DNA of 64,000 nt from NCBI RefSeq assembly GCF_050563535.1, contig NZ_JBNXUO010000007.1:124001-188000 (forward strand), given 5' to 3'. The notes under the pieces were generated by a model that saw only the letters and a list, made by a program, of their open reading frames with translations, did no database searches and was not told the origin of the DNA. The stretch is from Falsiroseomonas sp050563535 (lineage in GTDB: Bacteria > Pseudomonadota > Alphaproteobacteria > Acetobacterales > Acetobacteraceae). The position numbers were made by a program, and so were the translations under genes. Of the stretch, positions 36,056 to 45,140 are shown in pieces (the stretch's first letter is position 1; every line of letters begins with the position of its first letter).

Positions 36056-37459
36056 TCAGCCGGTCGTCAGCAGCCGCCGGAGCTCGCGCAGCGGCACCTC
36101 CTCCATCGCCAGCACGGCGTCGCGCAGGCTTTCGGCGCGCGCGCGGTCGATCGCTGTGGTGGAGGTGTCCATGTATTTCTCGACGATCTCCGCATTCGAG
36201 ATCGCCCGCTCCCCCGCGCCGCGATTCACCGGGATGTGGCGGCGGATCACGCGGCCGTCGCGCAGCGTCACCTCGACCCCGCCGGAATAGGCGGTGGGGA
36301 AGTGCGTGTCGGGGTCCACCACCACCTCGACCCGTTCGGACAGGGACAGCAGGCGCTCATCCGCCAGTGAGTCCGGCTCCAGCTCCGCAAGGCCGAAGCG
36401 GCCGCGCAGCAGGCTGGTGGCGGTGACGAACTGCGCGCTGAACTTCGCCTCGTAGTCAGTGGTCGGGCGTCGCTTCTTCGCCAGCGGCTCGCTGATGATG
36501 GACATGGTCGGTTCGGCCACGAAGGCGCGCAGCGCGGCGATGTCGCCGGGCTCGGGCCTCTCCTCGCGCCAGATCAGCGCGGCGGCCTCCGCGCAGCCAT
36601 GCAGGAAGTGGCAGACCGGATACGGCTTCACCGCCATCGCCTCAGTCTCCCACACCGTGCCGAGGCCCGCGGTCATCGCGGCGTAGTCGACATCGTCCTT
36701 GTGGTCCTGGAGGTGGCTGTGGAACAGGCCGTAGCGGCCCTCGTACGGGCGGGCGGGCGCGACGAAGCCCGCCTGGGCCAGCCGCGCCGCGGTGATGCCG
36801 CCGACGCCGCCCCAGCCCGGATGCATCCGCTTCGTCCAGGCGCCTTCCTCCAGGAAGACCTGGATGCCGGAGGCGGTGCTGGCGGCGATGCCCTGCGCCG
36901 CGGCGAGCTGTTCCGCCGTCAGGCCATACAGCCTGCCGGCGACGAGCGCGGCTCCGAAATGCGCGCAGATGGCAGTGGCGTGGAAGCCGCCATGGTGGAA
37001 GCCGCCCTTCACCGCCATGCCGACCCGCAGCGAAGCCTCCATCCCCGCGACATAGGCGGTGACAAGGTCCGCGCCGCCCGCCCCCGCCTCCAGCGCCGCA
37101 GCCAGCGCGGTGGGCAGGCAGTAGGTGGTCGCGTGGACGATCGCCTTCATGTGCGTGTCGTCGTAGTCGAGCCCGTGCATCAGCCCGGCATTCACCAGCA
37201 CCGCGTTGCGCGGCGTCAGCGTGACGGCGCTGCCCAGCACCGGGCTCGTGCCGCCTTCGCCGAGCGCCTGCACGCCCCGCAGCAGCGGGCCCGCGAAGTC
37301 GTGGCGCGTGGCGGCGAGGCCGAGCCCGATAGCGTCCAGCATCAGGTGCTTCGCGCGCATGCGGGTCGCGGCCGGGATGGCTTCGTGCCGCAGGCCGTGC
37401 ACGAAGCCGGCGAGCGTGGTGGAGATCGGGGTCGTCTTCGCCTGCGTGCCGTCCGGCAT
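36056..37459 (-). CDS. MmgE/PrpD family protein
   Basis: A 467-residue protein of the 2-methylcitrate dehydratase/immune-responsive-gene-1 family. Family features are LMLDAIGLGLAA, the NAGLMHGLDYDDTH motif, HATAICAHFGAALVAGRLYGL, and VKPYPVCHFLHGCAEAA. Members dehydrate 2-methylcitrate or decarboxylate cis-aconitate, and many act on other tricarboxylates. It is the last gene of the minus-strand run GntR, TcuA-like, PrpD, PrpD, 28 bp after its neighbour. Its low similarity to the PrpD at 37488 suggests different functions. Confidence 0.87.
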   Translation of the reverse strand: MPDGTQAKTTPISTTLAGFVHGLRHEAIPAATRMRAKHLMLDAIGLGLAATRHDFAGPLLRGVQALGEGGTSPVLGSAVTLTPRNAVLVNAGLMHGLDYDDTHMKAIVHATTYCLPTALAAALEAGAGGADLVTAYVAGMEASLRVGMAVKGGFHHGGFHATAICAHFGAALVAGRLYGLTAEQLAAAQGIAASTASGIQVFLEEGAWTKRMHPGWGGVGGITAARLAQAGFVAPARPYEGRYGLFHSHLQDHKDDVDYAAMTAGLGTVWETEAMAVKPYPVCHFLHGCAEAAALIWREERPEPGDIAALRAFVAEPTMSIISEPLAKKRRPTTDYEAKFSAQFVTATSLLRGRFGLAELEPDSLADERLLSLSERVEVVVDPDTHFPTAYSGGVEVTLRDGRVIRRHIPVNRGAGERAISNAEIVEKYMDTSTTAIDRARAESLRDAVLAMEEVPLRELRRLLTTG

Positions 37460-37487
37460 TCCCGTTTCCTCCCTCAGCCGTCGCGCG

Positions 37488-38942
37488 TCACGGAACCCAG
37501 CTCGTCTCGAGCGGGACGCCCGTGCGCTCCACCTCGGCGAAGCGCGGCGCCTCGGTCGGCGCGGGCCTCTCCAGCAGGCGCGTCACGTCGCGCATGTCGG
37601 CCGCTTCCTCCAGGCATTCCAGCCGGTCGAACAGCGGCGCGACATTCTCGCGCGGGATGCCGCGCTCGGCGCAGTCGGCGAACTTGGTCCACAGCTCCTT
37701 GGAGCTCATCGGGTTGTCGCCGCCGCGGCCCACCATCTGGTCGACGCGACGCGACAGGCGGCGGCCGTCCTTCGTGGTGACGATGACCTCCGCCCCCCAC
37801 TGCTCCGCGGCGTCGAGCGGCATGGAGGGATGCGGCGCGGCGCTGGTCAGCGCCAGCAGCCGCTGCACCTCCGGCTCCAGCGCCGCCTCGCCCTCGAAAT
37901 GCGCGAGCTTCGGGGCGCCCGAGAGCAGGGCGCGCACCACCGCATACTGCACGCTGAACTTCGCCTGCAGCGGCGTGACGGGGCGCGGGTTGTCGGTGTG
38001 GGGCAGCCGCCGGGCATGGGGCAGCACCTCGATGCGCGCGACGTCGGCGGCGGTGATCGCCTCCTCCTTCGCCAGCTTCAGCATCATGGCGATGGCGGGG
38101 TGCGTGCTGCCGCAGCAGGGGAACTGCTTCAGCGCGATCCCCGGCGCCTCCACCTCCAGCGGCGCGGCCCAGCCTTCGAAGATGCGCGACGCGTCGTGCT
38201 GCCCCGGGCCGTTGTAGACATCGAGGAAGCCCTGCCGGTGCTCCATCACGCCGTGCCGCGCCTCGAACCCCTGTTCGGCCAGCAGCGCCGCCAGCAGCCC
38301 GTTCCGCGCGCAATGGCCGACATGGAAGGGCTTCGTCATGCTGCCGAAATTGGCCTTGAGGCCGGATGCCATGGAGGCCGCCAGCGCCAGCGCGGTGGCG
38401 GTGCGCTTCGCGTCCAGCCCGATCAGGTGGGAACAGCCCGCGGCGGCGGCGAAGACCCCCATGGTGGCGGTCGGGTGCCAGCCCTTGTCGTAGTGGACGA
38501 AGTTCACCGCCCGCGCCAGGCGGATCATCACCTCCATGCCCACGACATAGGCCAGCATCACCTTCATGCCGGACAGCCCGCGCTCCTCCGCCAGCGCGAA
38601 GAGCGGCGAGACGAGCGGCACGGACTGGTGCCCGCCGAGGTCGCTGCTGAAGTCGTCGTAGTCGAGAGCGTGGCTCGCCGTGCCGTTGACCAGCGCGGCA
38701 TCGAGCGCGGAGCAGCGCCGGTGGGTGCCGAACAACGTGGCGCCGCCGGGGGCGGTGGCCACCCCCGGCGTACGCAGCAGGATCTGCGTGCAGTCCTCCG
38801 GCACGCCGGCCAGCGTCACGCCGACCGTGTCGATGATGCCGGTGCGCGCCGCCTTCAGCGCGCGCGGCGTCAGGTCGCGGCGGGAGAAGGCGGCGACCCG
38901 CTCCGCCAGCCGCAACGCGATGGGTTCGCCGGTCTCCGCCAT
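37488..38942 (-). CDS. MmgE/PrpD family protein
   Basis: A 484-residue second family member. It has AARTGIIDTVGVTLAGVPED, the NGTASHALDYDDFSSDLGGH motif, WHPTATMGVFAAAAGCSHLIGL and LKQFPCCGSTHPAIAMML. The gene lies 13 bp after the TcuA-like gene and 28 bp before the other PrpD gene, clearly in one transcript. A dehydratase or isomerase role on a tricarboxylate is inferred from family and context. Confidence 0.87.
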   Translation of the reverse strand: MAETGEPIALRLAERVAAFSRRDLTPRALKAARTGIIDTVGVTLAGVPEDCTQILLRTPGVATAPGGATLFGTHRRCSALDAALVNGTASHALDYDDFSSDLGGHQSVPLVSPLFALAEERGLSGMKVMLAYVVGMEVMIRLARAVNFVHYDKGWHPTATMGVFAAAAGCSHLIGLDAKRTATALALAASMASGLKANFGSMTKPFHVGHCARNGLLAALLAEQGFEARHGVMEHRQGFLDVYNGPGQHDASRIFEGWAAPLEVEAPGIALKQFPCCGSTHPAIAMMLKLAKEEAITAADVARIEVLPHARRLPHTDNPRPVTPLQAKFSVQYAVVRALLSGAPKLAHFEGEAALEPEVQRLLALTSAAPHPSMPLDAAEQWGAEVIVTTKDGRRLSRRVDQMVGRGGDNPMSSKELWTKFADCAERGIPRENVAPLFDRLECLEEAADMRDVTRLLERPAPTEAPRFAEVERTGVPLETSWVP

Positions 38943-38955
38943 CTCCGCCTCCCGC

Positions 38956-40446
38956 TCAGCCGTTGCCCGGCCGCGCGGCCTCGCGGCCCGCGATGCGGCC
39001 GAAGGTCGCGCCGGACACCAGGCCGGTGCCGGCCGGGTAGTTGTCGTAGAACAGGCCGCCCACCATCTCGCCGCAGGTGTAGAGCCCGTCGATCGGGCGC
39101 CAGTCGGTGCCGATGACCTGCGCCTTCTCGTTCACCCGCAGGCCGCCGAAGGTGAAGGTGATGCCGCCGGTGGCCGAGTAGGCGTGGAAGGGCGGCTTGT
39201 CGAGGCGGAGCGCCCAGTTGGTCTTGTCGAGGTCGAGCCCCTCGGTGCGGAAGCCGTCCTTGCGCGCCGGGTCGTAGCCGGCCTCGTTCACGCGGGCGGC
39301 CGCGTTGTAGGCCGCGATGGTCTTCGCCGCCGTCGCCTTGTCCTCGATGTCGAGCTGCGCGAGCAGCCCCTCGATCGTGTCGGAGACGATGGGCTTGCTG
39401 GTGGAATAGCGCGGCTCCAGCAGGTGCAGGACCTTGCTGTCGAAGATCTGCCAGGCCTTGGCGCCGGGCTGGGCCAGGATGGCGCGGCCGAACTTGGCGT
39501 AGGTGAACAGCGCGCCGTCCTCGCCCTCGTCCACGAAGCGGCGGCCGGCGCGGTTCAGCATGACGCCGTAGATGTAGGAAAGCCGGTTCGACTTGTCGGT
39601 CAGCTCGCGAGGGGCGAAGTCGCCCCAGTCGGCGCTGATCGGGGTGGCGTGGCAGCCGCTCCACTGGCCCCAGGGCATGGCGCCGATGGCCATCGCCATC
39701 CGCAGCCCGTCGCCCTGGTTGTGGGGCGTGCCGCGCACCTTCGCCGCGCCGACCAGCGGGCCGATATGCTGCGTCCGCATCTGGACATTCGCCTCGAACC
39801 CGCCGCAGGCCAGCACGACGGACCGACCCGCGACCTCGTGGATGCCAGCGTCATCCTTCACCTTCACGCCCGAGACGCGGCCCGAGGCGTCCTGCAGCAG
39901 CGCCTGCGCGGCGGCGCCGTAGCGGATCTCGATCCCCATCTCCTCGGCCGTGTTGAACCAGCAGCGGGACAGGCCGACGCCTTCGTGCGAGGCGCGCACC
40001 ACCAGGCCCCGCGCCCAGACCAGCTTGTTGTCCTTGCGCACGGCCGAAAGGGTGGTGGCCGGTTCCATCTCGACCTTGCCGGTGTTCTTCATCCAGAACA
40101 CCGTGTCCTTGGAATTGTCGACCAGGATGCGCGACAGCACGGGGTCGGTGCGGCCGCTCGTCACCCGCATCAGGTCGCCGTGATAGTCTTCCCGCGTGTA
40201 GGGCTCGATCCCCGCGTAGAAATCCTCGTGCTCCTTCTCGGCATCCGGCACCAGGGGCGCGATCTCGCGCGGGTCGTCGAAAGCGAAGCGCAGCACGGCG
40301 CCGGACCAGTGGGTGTTGCCGCCCCGCATCCCGCGCGGCGCCTTCTCCAGCACCAGCACGCGTTCCGCCCCATTCTCCTTCGCCGAGACGGCGGCGGCCA
40401 GCGCCGCGTTCCCCGCACCCACCACAACCACATCGTAGGCGGACAT
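38956..40446 (-). CDS. FAD-dependent tricarballylate dehydrogenase-like protein
   Basis: A 496-residue flavoprotein of the fumarate reductase/succinate dehydrogenase group that most resembles TcuA, which oxidises tricarballylate to cis-aconitate. FAD sequences are AYDVVVVGAGNAALAAAVSA and GGNTHWSGAVLRFAF. Substrate-side sequences include the LACGGFEANVQMR stretch, GHATPIS-like SGCHATPIS, and the C-terminal DGLYTCGEMVGGLFYDNYPAGTGL. It has no signal peptide. Neighbouring PrpD and PrpF families, which act on aconitate-type acids, support a tricarboxylate substrate. The electron acceptor partner (TcuB) was not seen. Confidence 0.83.
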   Translation of the reverse strand: MSAYDVVVVGAGNAALAAAVSAKENGAERVLVLEKAPRGMRGGNTHWSGAVLRFAFDDPREIAPLVPDAEKEHEDFYAGIEPYTREDYHGDLMRVTSGRTDPVLSRILVDNSKDTVFWMKNTGKVEMEPATTLSAVRKDNKLVWARGLVVRASHEGVGLSRCWFNTAEEMGIEIRYGAAAQALLQDASGRVSGVKVKDDAGIHEVAGRSVVLACGGFEANVQMRTQHIGPLVGAAKVRGTPHNQGDGLRMAMAIGAMPWGQWSGCHATPISADWGDFAPRELTDKSNRLSYIYGVMLNRAGRRFVDEGEDGALFTYAKFGRAILAQPGAKAWQIFDSKVLHLLEPRYSTSKPIVSDTIEGLLAQLDIEDKATAAKTIAAYNAAARVNEAGYDPARKDGFRTEGLDLDKTNWALRLDKPPFHAYSATGGITFTFGGLRVNEKAQVIGTDWRPIDGLYTCGEMVGGLFYDNYPAGTGLVSGATFGRIAGREAARPGNG

Positions 40447-40528
40447 CGTCGTTTCCCCCAAACCCATCCAAGCCGGGGCGGCGGCGGTCGCCGGCTCCCG
40501 CATCCTCAAGCGGCGGCATCCGCCCGCC

Positions 40529-41209
40529 CTAGTCCTGCGCGGCGGCTCCGCGCATGTGCTGCCGCACCTCGGCGCCGTGGCGCACATGGGCGCGCATCAC
40601 GGCTTCCGCGGCGGCGGAGTCCCTTTTCTCGATCGCATCCAGCACCTGGCGGTGCTCGGCCTGCGCCTGCGCGCGGCGGTCCGGGCGGGCGAGGGTGGTG
40701 GGGCCCAGCAGGGTCAGCGCGTCGTGCAGGACCTGCAGGCTCTTCACCAGGAAGCGGTTGTGCGACGCGGCGAGCACCGCCGCGTGGAAGATGCGGTTGT
40801 GCCGCTGCTGCTGCACCGGGTCGTCCGGCGCCAGTTCCTCGGCCGCGAGGATGGAGCGCATGGCGGCGATGTCGCGCGGGTTGGCGTAGCGCGCGGCAAG
40901 CTGCGCGGCGGTGCCTTCCAGCGCCTCCCGCGTCTCGTACAGCTCGATCACGCCGGCATCGTCGAGCTCGGCCACCGCGAGGCCGCTGCGCGGCTGCATC
41001 ACCAGCAGCCCGTCCGCCTGCAGCCGCGAAAGCGCCTCCCGCACCGGGGTGCGGCTGACCTGGAGGCGTTCGGACAGTTCCTGCTCGCGCATCCGGTGCC
41101 CGGGCTGGAGATGCCCGCCCATGATCTCGCCGCGCAGCGTCGCATAGGCGAATTCGGCGGCGGAGCCGTACTGCGCCCGTTCCGTCATGCGCGCGCGCAG
41201 CCCCGTCAT
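40529..41209 (-). CDS. GntR-family (FCD) transcriptional regulator
   Basis: A 226-residue regulator with an N-terminal winged helix-turn-helix (YATLRGEIMGGHLQPGHRMREQELSERLQVSRTPVREAL) and a C-terminal FCD helical ligand domain with the metal-site pattern RHNRIFHAAVLAAS and the terminal H of MRAHVRHG. ATG at 41209 is taken; ATG at 41188 is an alternative. It begins 65 bp from a perfect 16-bp palindrome and lies 82 bp ahead of the TcuA-like gene on the same strand, so it most likely controls the tricarboxylate genes on both sides. Confidence 0.9.
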   Translation of the reverse strand: MTGLRARMTERAQYGSAAEFAYATLRGEIMGGHLQPGHRMREQELSERLQVSRTPVREALSRLQADGLLVMQPRSGLAVAELDDAGVIELYETREALEGTAAQLAARYANPRDIAAMRSILAAEELAPDDPVQQQRHNRIFHAAVLAASHNRFLVKSLQVLHDALTLLGPTTLARPDRRAQAQAEHRQVLDAIEKRDSAAAEAVMRAHVRHGAEVRQHMRGAAAQD

Positions 41210-41273
41210 CGCGCTGCCCTTCGGCAGGCGAGGTCGGGCGCGGCGTTGCGCGGATCGGGCGTCCTCATGCGGG

Positions 41274-41289
41274 CCGATGTATACATCGG
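41274..41289. promoter_or_regulatory. Palindromic GntR/FCD operator
   Basis: CCGATGTATACATCGG is a perfect 16-bp palindrome whose core ATGTATACAT fits the T-N-G-T-N3-A-C-N-A pattern of FCD-type GntR regulators. It lies in the 101-bp gap between the PrpD gene ending at 41311 and the GntR gene starting at 41209. Autoregulation of the GntR gene and the downstream TcuA-like operon is inferred. Confidence 0.75.
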
Positions 41290-41310
41290 TATGCGGCGGT
41301 GCGCAACGGC

Positions 41311-42708
41311 TCAGCCATGTGTCGCGCCAGCCCGGCCGAAGCGGTCCAGCAGCGCAGCGATGTACCCCGCCCCGCATTGGCCGAGCCGCGCGGCATCCCG
41401 CAGCAGCCCCGGGCCATCGTCGGCGCCGAAGGCGGCATCCAGGCAGTCGCTCCACTTGGCCTGCAACGCCGCCTCCGCGACGGGCCGTCCCCAGATGCCG
41501 GGCGGGCCGTCGCAGGCGCCGTGCAGCCGCGTGCCGTCCGCCAGCCCGACCTCGACATCGACGCGCATCCGGTCGAAGCGCCCCTCGCGCGCTGCGTCGG
41601 GCAGCACCGCGATGCGCGGCAGCAGGGCTTCCATGTCGGGCGCGAATCGGCGCGCATCGGCGAAGCTGTCCACGCCGACGCGCCCATCCAGCAGCGCGGC
41701 GGCGGCCGTGTACTGGAAGCTGAACTTCCCCGCGAGGCCACTCGCCGGGATCGGCCGGTCCACATAGGCCATGGCGGGCGCGGTGATGGTGGCGCGCGCG
41801 ATCGCGCCCCGCCCGTCCCATCCCGCCCGCGCCGCCAGCGCCGCGGCGATGACGAAATGCGTGCCATACTGGCTGGGGTAGAGCTTGAAGGCCGGTCCCG
41901 GCGCCGCCACCAGCCACTCGCCCATCGGCTCGGTCAGCGCCTCCGCGCGGAAGGCCGCGCCGCTGAAGGCGCGGCCCCAGCCGCGTGGGCTGCCGATGGC
42001 GTCCGCATCCGCGGTGAAGCCGCGCGCGGCGAGCAGCGCGGCCTCCAGCCCGCCTGCCGCGGCATCGCCGCAATGGAGGCATTTCACCATGCTGCCGACA
42101 TTGGCGATGACGCCGCCCGCGCGCGACGCCGCGATGCCCAGCGCATGGGCCAGCCGCCCCGCATCGAGGCCGAGCAGCACGCCGCAGGCCGCCGCCGCCC
42201 CCATCGCGCCGACCATGCCGGGCGGGTGGAACAGGAAGGAACCCGGCTCGAACTGGGCGGAGGCGATGCGCAGCCTCTCCTGCGCCTCCACCCCCACGGC
42301 CAGGGCCAGCAGCAACCGCGCGCCGTCCGGCGCGGCGCCGCCCCGGCGCGCCAGCGCCTCGGCCAGCGCCAGCAGCGCGGGCAGGGTGGTGGACAGCGAA
42401 TGGTTGGCGGGGTTCCACATCGGCTCGAAGTCGAGCACATGCATCGCCGCGCCGTTCACCCGTGCCGCCGCCACCGGCGGCACCCGCGTCAGGCCCTGCG
42501 CCAGCAGCGTCGATTCCGGCGCGCCGCCGGCTTCCGCGGCCAGCGCCGCCAGGTGCCGCGGCGGCGCCTCGCCCGCGCCGAGCGCGCCGACGGCAAGCCC
42601 GTCGCAGACAAGCTCCCCGCAGCGTCGCGCCGCAGCGGCCGACAGTCCCGCCGAAGCCTGCCGCAGCAGCCCCTCGGCGAAGCCCTGCGTGACGGAACCC
42701 GCGCTCAT
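41311..42708 (-). CDS. MmgE/PrpD family protein
   Basis: A 465-residue third family member. It shows GELVCDGLAVGALGAGE, NGAAMHVLDFEPMWNPANHS (the motif normally reading HALDYDD), FHPPGMVGAMGAAAACGVLLGL and FKLYPSQYGTHFVIAAAL. The replacement of the conserved Tyr-Asp-Asp by Phe-Glu-Pro distinguishes it from the two paralogues downstream and may alter chemistry. ATG at 42708 overlaps the PrpF-family stop by 4 bp, so the two proteins are translationally coupled. Confidence 0.83.
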   Translation of the reverse strand: MSAGSVTQGFAEGLLRQASAGLSAAAARRCGELVCDGLAVGALGAGEAPPRHLAALAAEAGGAPESTLLAQGLTRVPPVAAARVNGAAMHVLDFEPMWNPANHSLSTTLPALLALAEALARRGGAAPDGARLLLALAVGVEAQERLRIASAQFEPGSFLFHPPGMVGAMGAAAACGVLLGLDAGRLAHALGIAASRAGGVIANVGSMVKCLHCGDAAAGGLEAALLAARGFTADADAIGSPRGWGRAFSGAAFRAEALTEPMGEWLVAAPGPAFKLYPSQYGTHFVIAAALAARAGWDGRGAIARATITAPAMAYVDRPIPASGLAGKFSFQYTAAAALLDGRVGVDSFADARRFAPDMEALLPRIAVLPDAAREGRFDRMRVDVEVGLADGTRLHGACDGPPGIWGRPVAEAALQAKWSDCLDAAFGADDGPGLLRDAARLGQCGAGYIAALLDRFGRAGATHG

Positions 42709-43883
42709 GCCGCCGCGCTCCAGGCCAGGCCGCGCACCAGCACCGCCCCTTCGAACAGGCGCCGGGCCGTGCGGAACAGCGTCGCGTGCTCGCAACCCAG
42801 CCCGCCCCGGGCCGCGGCATCCGGCACCACCACCGCATCCACCAGCACCAGGCCGGAGGCATGGGCGATGCGGATCGGCCGGTCCGGCACGGCGCCCGCC
42901 GCCATCTGCGCCGCGATGCTGCCGGGGATGCGGCAGGCGACGCCGAGGCAGAGCGCCCCCGTCGCCGTCACCGCCCGGTGCGGCTGGCCCATCGAGATCA
43001 TGCGGATGGTGACGTCCGCTTCCGCTGCCGACACGCGGCGCCCATTGGCCAGCACCGCGTCGCGCCCGGGCGCCAGCATCGCCACCCGCGGCAGGCTCGG
43101 CTTCGCGCGCGCCGCTTCGGCATCCGCCGCCAGCCCCATCGCGACGGCGGCGTGGCGGCGGATGAGGTCCAGCCTGTCGAGCAGGCGCGCATCGCCATCG
43201 AGTCGCTGCGGCGTCTCGGTTGCCGTCGCGCCGACTGCCTCGGCGCGGATGAAGACGCAGGGGCTGGCCGCGTCCACCATCGTCGCCTCGATGGCGCCGA
43301 GGCCGGGTATGTCCAGCACGTCCGTCGCGTGGCCGGTCGGCAGCAGGTGGCCGGACCGGCCGCCGCCCGGGTCCATGAAGTCCAGCCGGATCGGCGCGCC
43401 GCTGCCCGAGACGCCGTCCAGCACCAGCCCGCCCTCGACCAGTGCCTCGCCGTCCTTCGCCTGGAAGCGGGAGACGATGATGCGCCGCGCATTGGTGTCG
43501 TGGATGCGCACCACCACCTCGCCGTCGCGCGGCGCCCCGGGCAGCATCCCTTCCTCCAGCGCGAAGGGACCGATGGCGGAGGACATGTTGCCGCAACTGC
43601 CCGAATAGTCGACCAGCGCATCCCTCACCGCGACCTGGCCGAAGGTGTAGTCCACATCCGCATCCGGCCGCGTCGGCGGCCCGACGATGCACACCTTGGA
43701 CAGCGAGGAGACGCCGCCGCCCATGCCGTCCAGCTGGCGTCCCTCGGCATCCGGGGAACCCAGCGCCGAAAGGAAGATCCCGTCCCAGGCCGCGCGATCC
43801 TCCGGCAGGTCATCGCGCCGGAACATCACCGCCTTGGACGTGCCGCCGCGCATGAACACCGCGCGGATGCGCCGCTGCCGCAT
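42705..43883 (-). CDS. PrpF-family 2-methylaconitate-type isomerase
   Basis: A 392-residue protein of the PrpF family (diaminopimelate-epimerase fold), which isomerises the double bond of aconitate-type acids. Features are AVFMRGGTSKAVMF near the N-terminus, GMGGGVSSLSKVCIVGPP, VDYTFGQVAVRDALVDYSGSCGNMSSAIGPFA with the catalytic cysteine region, and RMISMGQPHRAVTATGALC. The family also contains 4-oxalomesaconate tautomerase. The coupled PrpD gene suggests a dehydratase-isomerase pair. It is divergent from the ABC importer at 44069. Confidence 0.87.
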   Translation of the reverse strand: MRQRRIRAVFMRGGTSKAVMFRRDDLPEDRAAWDGIFLSALGSPDAEGRQLDGMGGGVSSLSKVCIVGPPTRPDADVDYTFGQVAVRDALVDYSGSCGNMSSAIGPFALEEGMLPGAPRDGEVVVRIHDTNARRIIVSRFQAKDGEALVEGGLVLDGVSGSGAPIRLDFMDPGGGRSGHLLPTGHATDVLDIPGLGAIEATMVDAASPCVFIRAEAVGATATETPQRLDGDARLLDRLDLIRRHAAVAMGLAADAEAARAKPSLPRVAMLAPGRDAVLANGRRVSAAEADVTIRMISMGQPHRAVTATGALCLGVACRIPGSIAAQMAAGAVPDRPIRIAHASGLVLVDAVVVPDAAARGGLGCEHATLFRTARRLFEGAVLVRGLAWSAAA

Positions 43884-43944
43884 CGCCTCGACTCCCCCTT
43901 ACCGGCGCGTCGCATCGAATGCCTGGACGTCGCTCGGGATACTG

Positions 43945-43954
43945 TTGTATGCAG
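43945..43954. promoter_or_regulatory. Possible second GntR operator half-match
   Basis: TTGTATGCAG shares the core TGTATGCA with the palindrome at 41274 (TGTATACA) except for one base. It lies in the 185-bp divergent region between the PrpF gene and the ABC importer. The match is short, so this is only a suggestion that the same GntR protein controls both directions. Confidence 0.25.
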
Positions 43955-44068
43955 AGACCGCCCGCGGCGCCATGGGGAAAATCCAGCGCCGCGTCCTGCT
44001 GCGTCGCAGCGGGGTGCCGACGGGCGGCGCGCGGCCAGGACGCGCGACCAATCAAGGGAGAGTTGTCC

Positions 44069-45130
44069 ATGGTTGCGCGACACGCCGCCGGCCCGACCCG
44101 GCGCGCCATCCTCGGCTCGGCGATCGGTGCGGCTGCGCTGTCGCGCGCGCCCGCGGCCGCCGCGCAGGGCGCCGATGACTGGGCGCAGGTCACCGCCGGC
44201 GCGCGGCGCGAGGGCAGGGTGGTGTTCTACTGCAACCTCCAGCCGAACGGGATCGAGCCGCTGCTGCAGGCCTTCCGCGAGGCCAATCCCGGCATCCGCA
44301 CGGAATATATCCGCCTCGGCAGCGCGCCGCTGATCGAGCGGTTCCAGACCGAGTTCAACGCCGGCCGCAACCTGGCCGACGTGCTGATCACCTTCCCCGA
44401 CGAACGCTTCGACGACGGGCTGAAGAATGGCTGGGCCGCGCGCTGGACCCCGCCCGAGCTGCCGAACTTCGACCCCTCCATCGTGCGCGAGGGCGCGGCC
44501 TTCGCGCTGCACCAGTCGCGCGAATGCATCATCTGGAACCGCAGCCTGGTGCGCGACGCCGACGCGCCGAAGGAGTGGGAGGACCTGATGGACCCGCGCT
44601 GGCGCGGCCGGGTCGGCATGAACCCGCCCTGGCGGTCCGTCTCGGTCCAGCAGATCGTGGCCTATTGGGAGGACATCGGCATCCGCGACGCCGCGGAGCG
44701 CCTGCGTGCCAACCAGGTCCGCTTCTTCGAAGGCTCGGGCGGCATCATCCAGGCGGTCGTGCGCGGCGACGTGCGCGTCGCCCACCTGACCGACCTGCCG
44801 CTGAACCCGATGCTGGAGGATGGCGCGCCGCTGGGCTACGTCTACCCGCGTTCCGGCACCACCACCTCCTCGGGGTGCATCATGGTGGCCGCGCGGGCGC
44901 CGAACCCGAATGCAGGTCGCGTCTTCGTCAACTGGCTGATGACCGCGCCGGGGCAGGAGGCGCTGCAGCGCCTGGGCGGCCTGCCGGTCACGCGCCGCGG
45001 CGCACCGCCGATGTCGAAGCTGCCGGCGACGGCCCAGCTGCCGAAGGTGGTGGACGGCGAATCCATCCTGACGCCGGAACGCCAGGCGCGGATGATCAGC
45101 CACTGGCGCACGGTCTTCGGCGTTCGCTGA
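44069..45130 (+). CDS. Iron/polyamine-type ABC substrate-binding protein
   Basis: A 353-residue family 1 extracellular solute-binding protein. It has a twin-arginine-like leader (PTRRAILGSAIGAAALSRAPAAAAQG), then a periplasmic domain resembling ferric-ion/putrescine binding proteins, with GRVVFYCNLQPNGIEPLLQAF, DVLITFPDERFDDGLKNGW and the C-terminal WLMTAPGQEALQRLGG. ATG at 44069 follows AAGGGAGAG; the frame is open further upstream without homology. It heads an importer operon. No Tyr pair typical of FbpA iron binding was recognised, so an organic ligand is as likely as iron. Confidence 0.85.
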   Translation: MVARHAAGPTRRAILGSAIGAAALSRAPAAAAQGADDWAQVTAGARREGRVVFYCNLQPNGIEPLLQAFREANPGIRTEYIRLGSAPLIERFQTEFNAGRNLADVLITFPDERFDDGLKNGWAARWTPPELPNFDPSIVREGAAFALHQSRECIIWNRSLVRDADAPKEWEDLMDPRWRGRVGMNPPWRSVSVQQIVAYWEDIGIRDAAERLRANQVRFFEGSGGIIQAVVRGDVRVAHLTDLPLNPMLEDGAPLGYVYPRSGTTTSSGCIMVAARAPNPNAGRVFVNWLMTAPGQEALQRLGGLPVTRRGAPPMSKLPATAQLPKVVDGESILTPERQARMISHWRTVFGVR

Positions 45131-45140
45131 GGCGGCCGGC

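Noticed and set aside
36056..43883. Standard 2-methylcitrate cycle operon
   Set aside because: No methylcitrate synthase or AcnD is present, and there are three diverged PrpD paralogues with a TcuA-like dehydrogenase.
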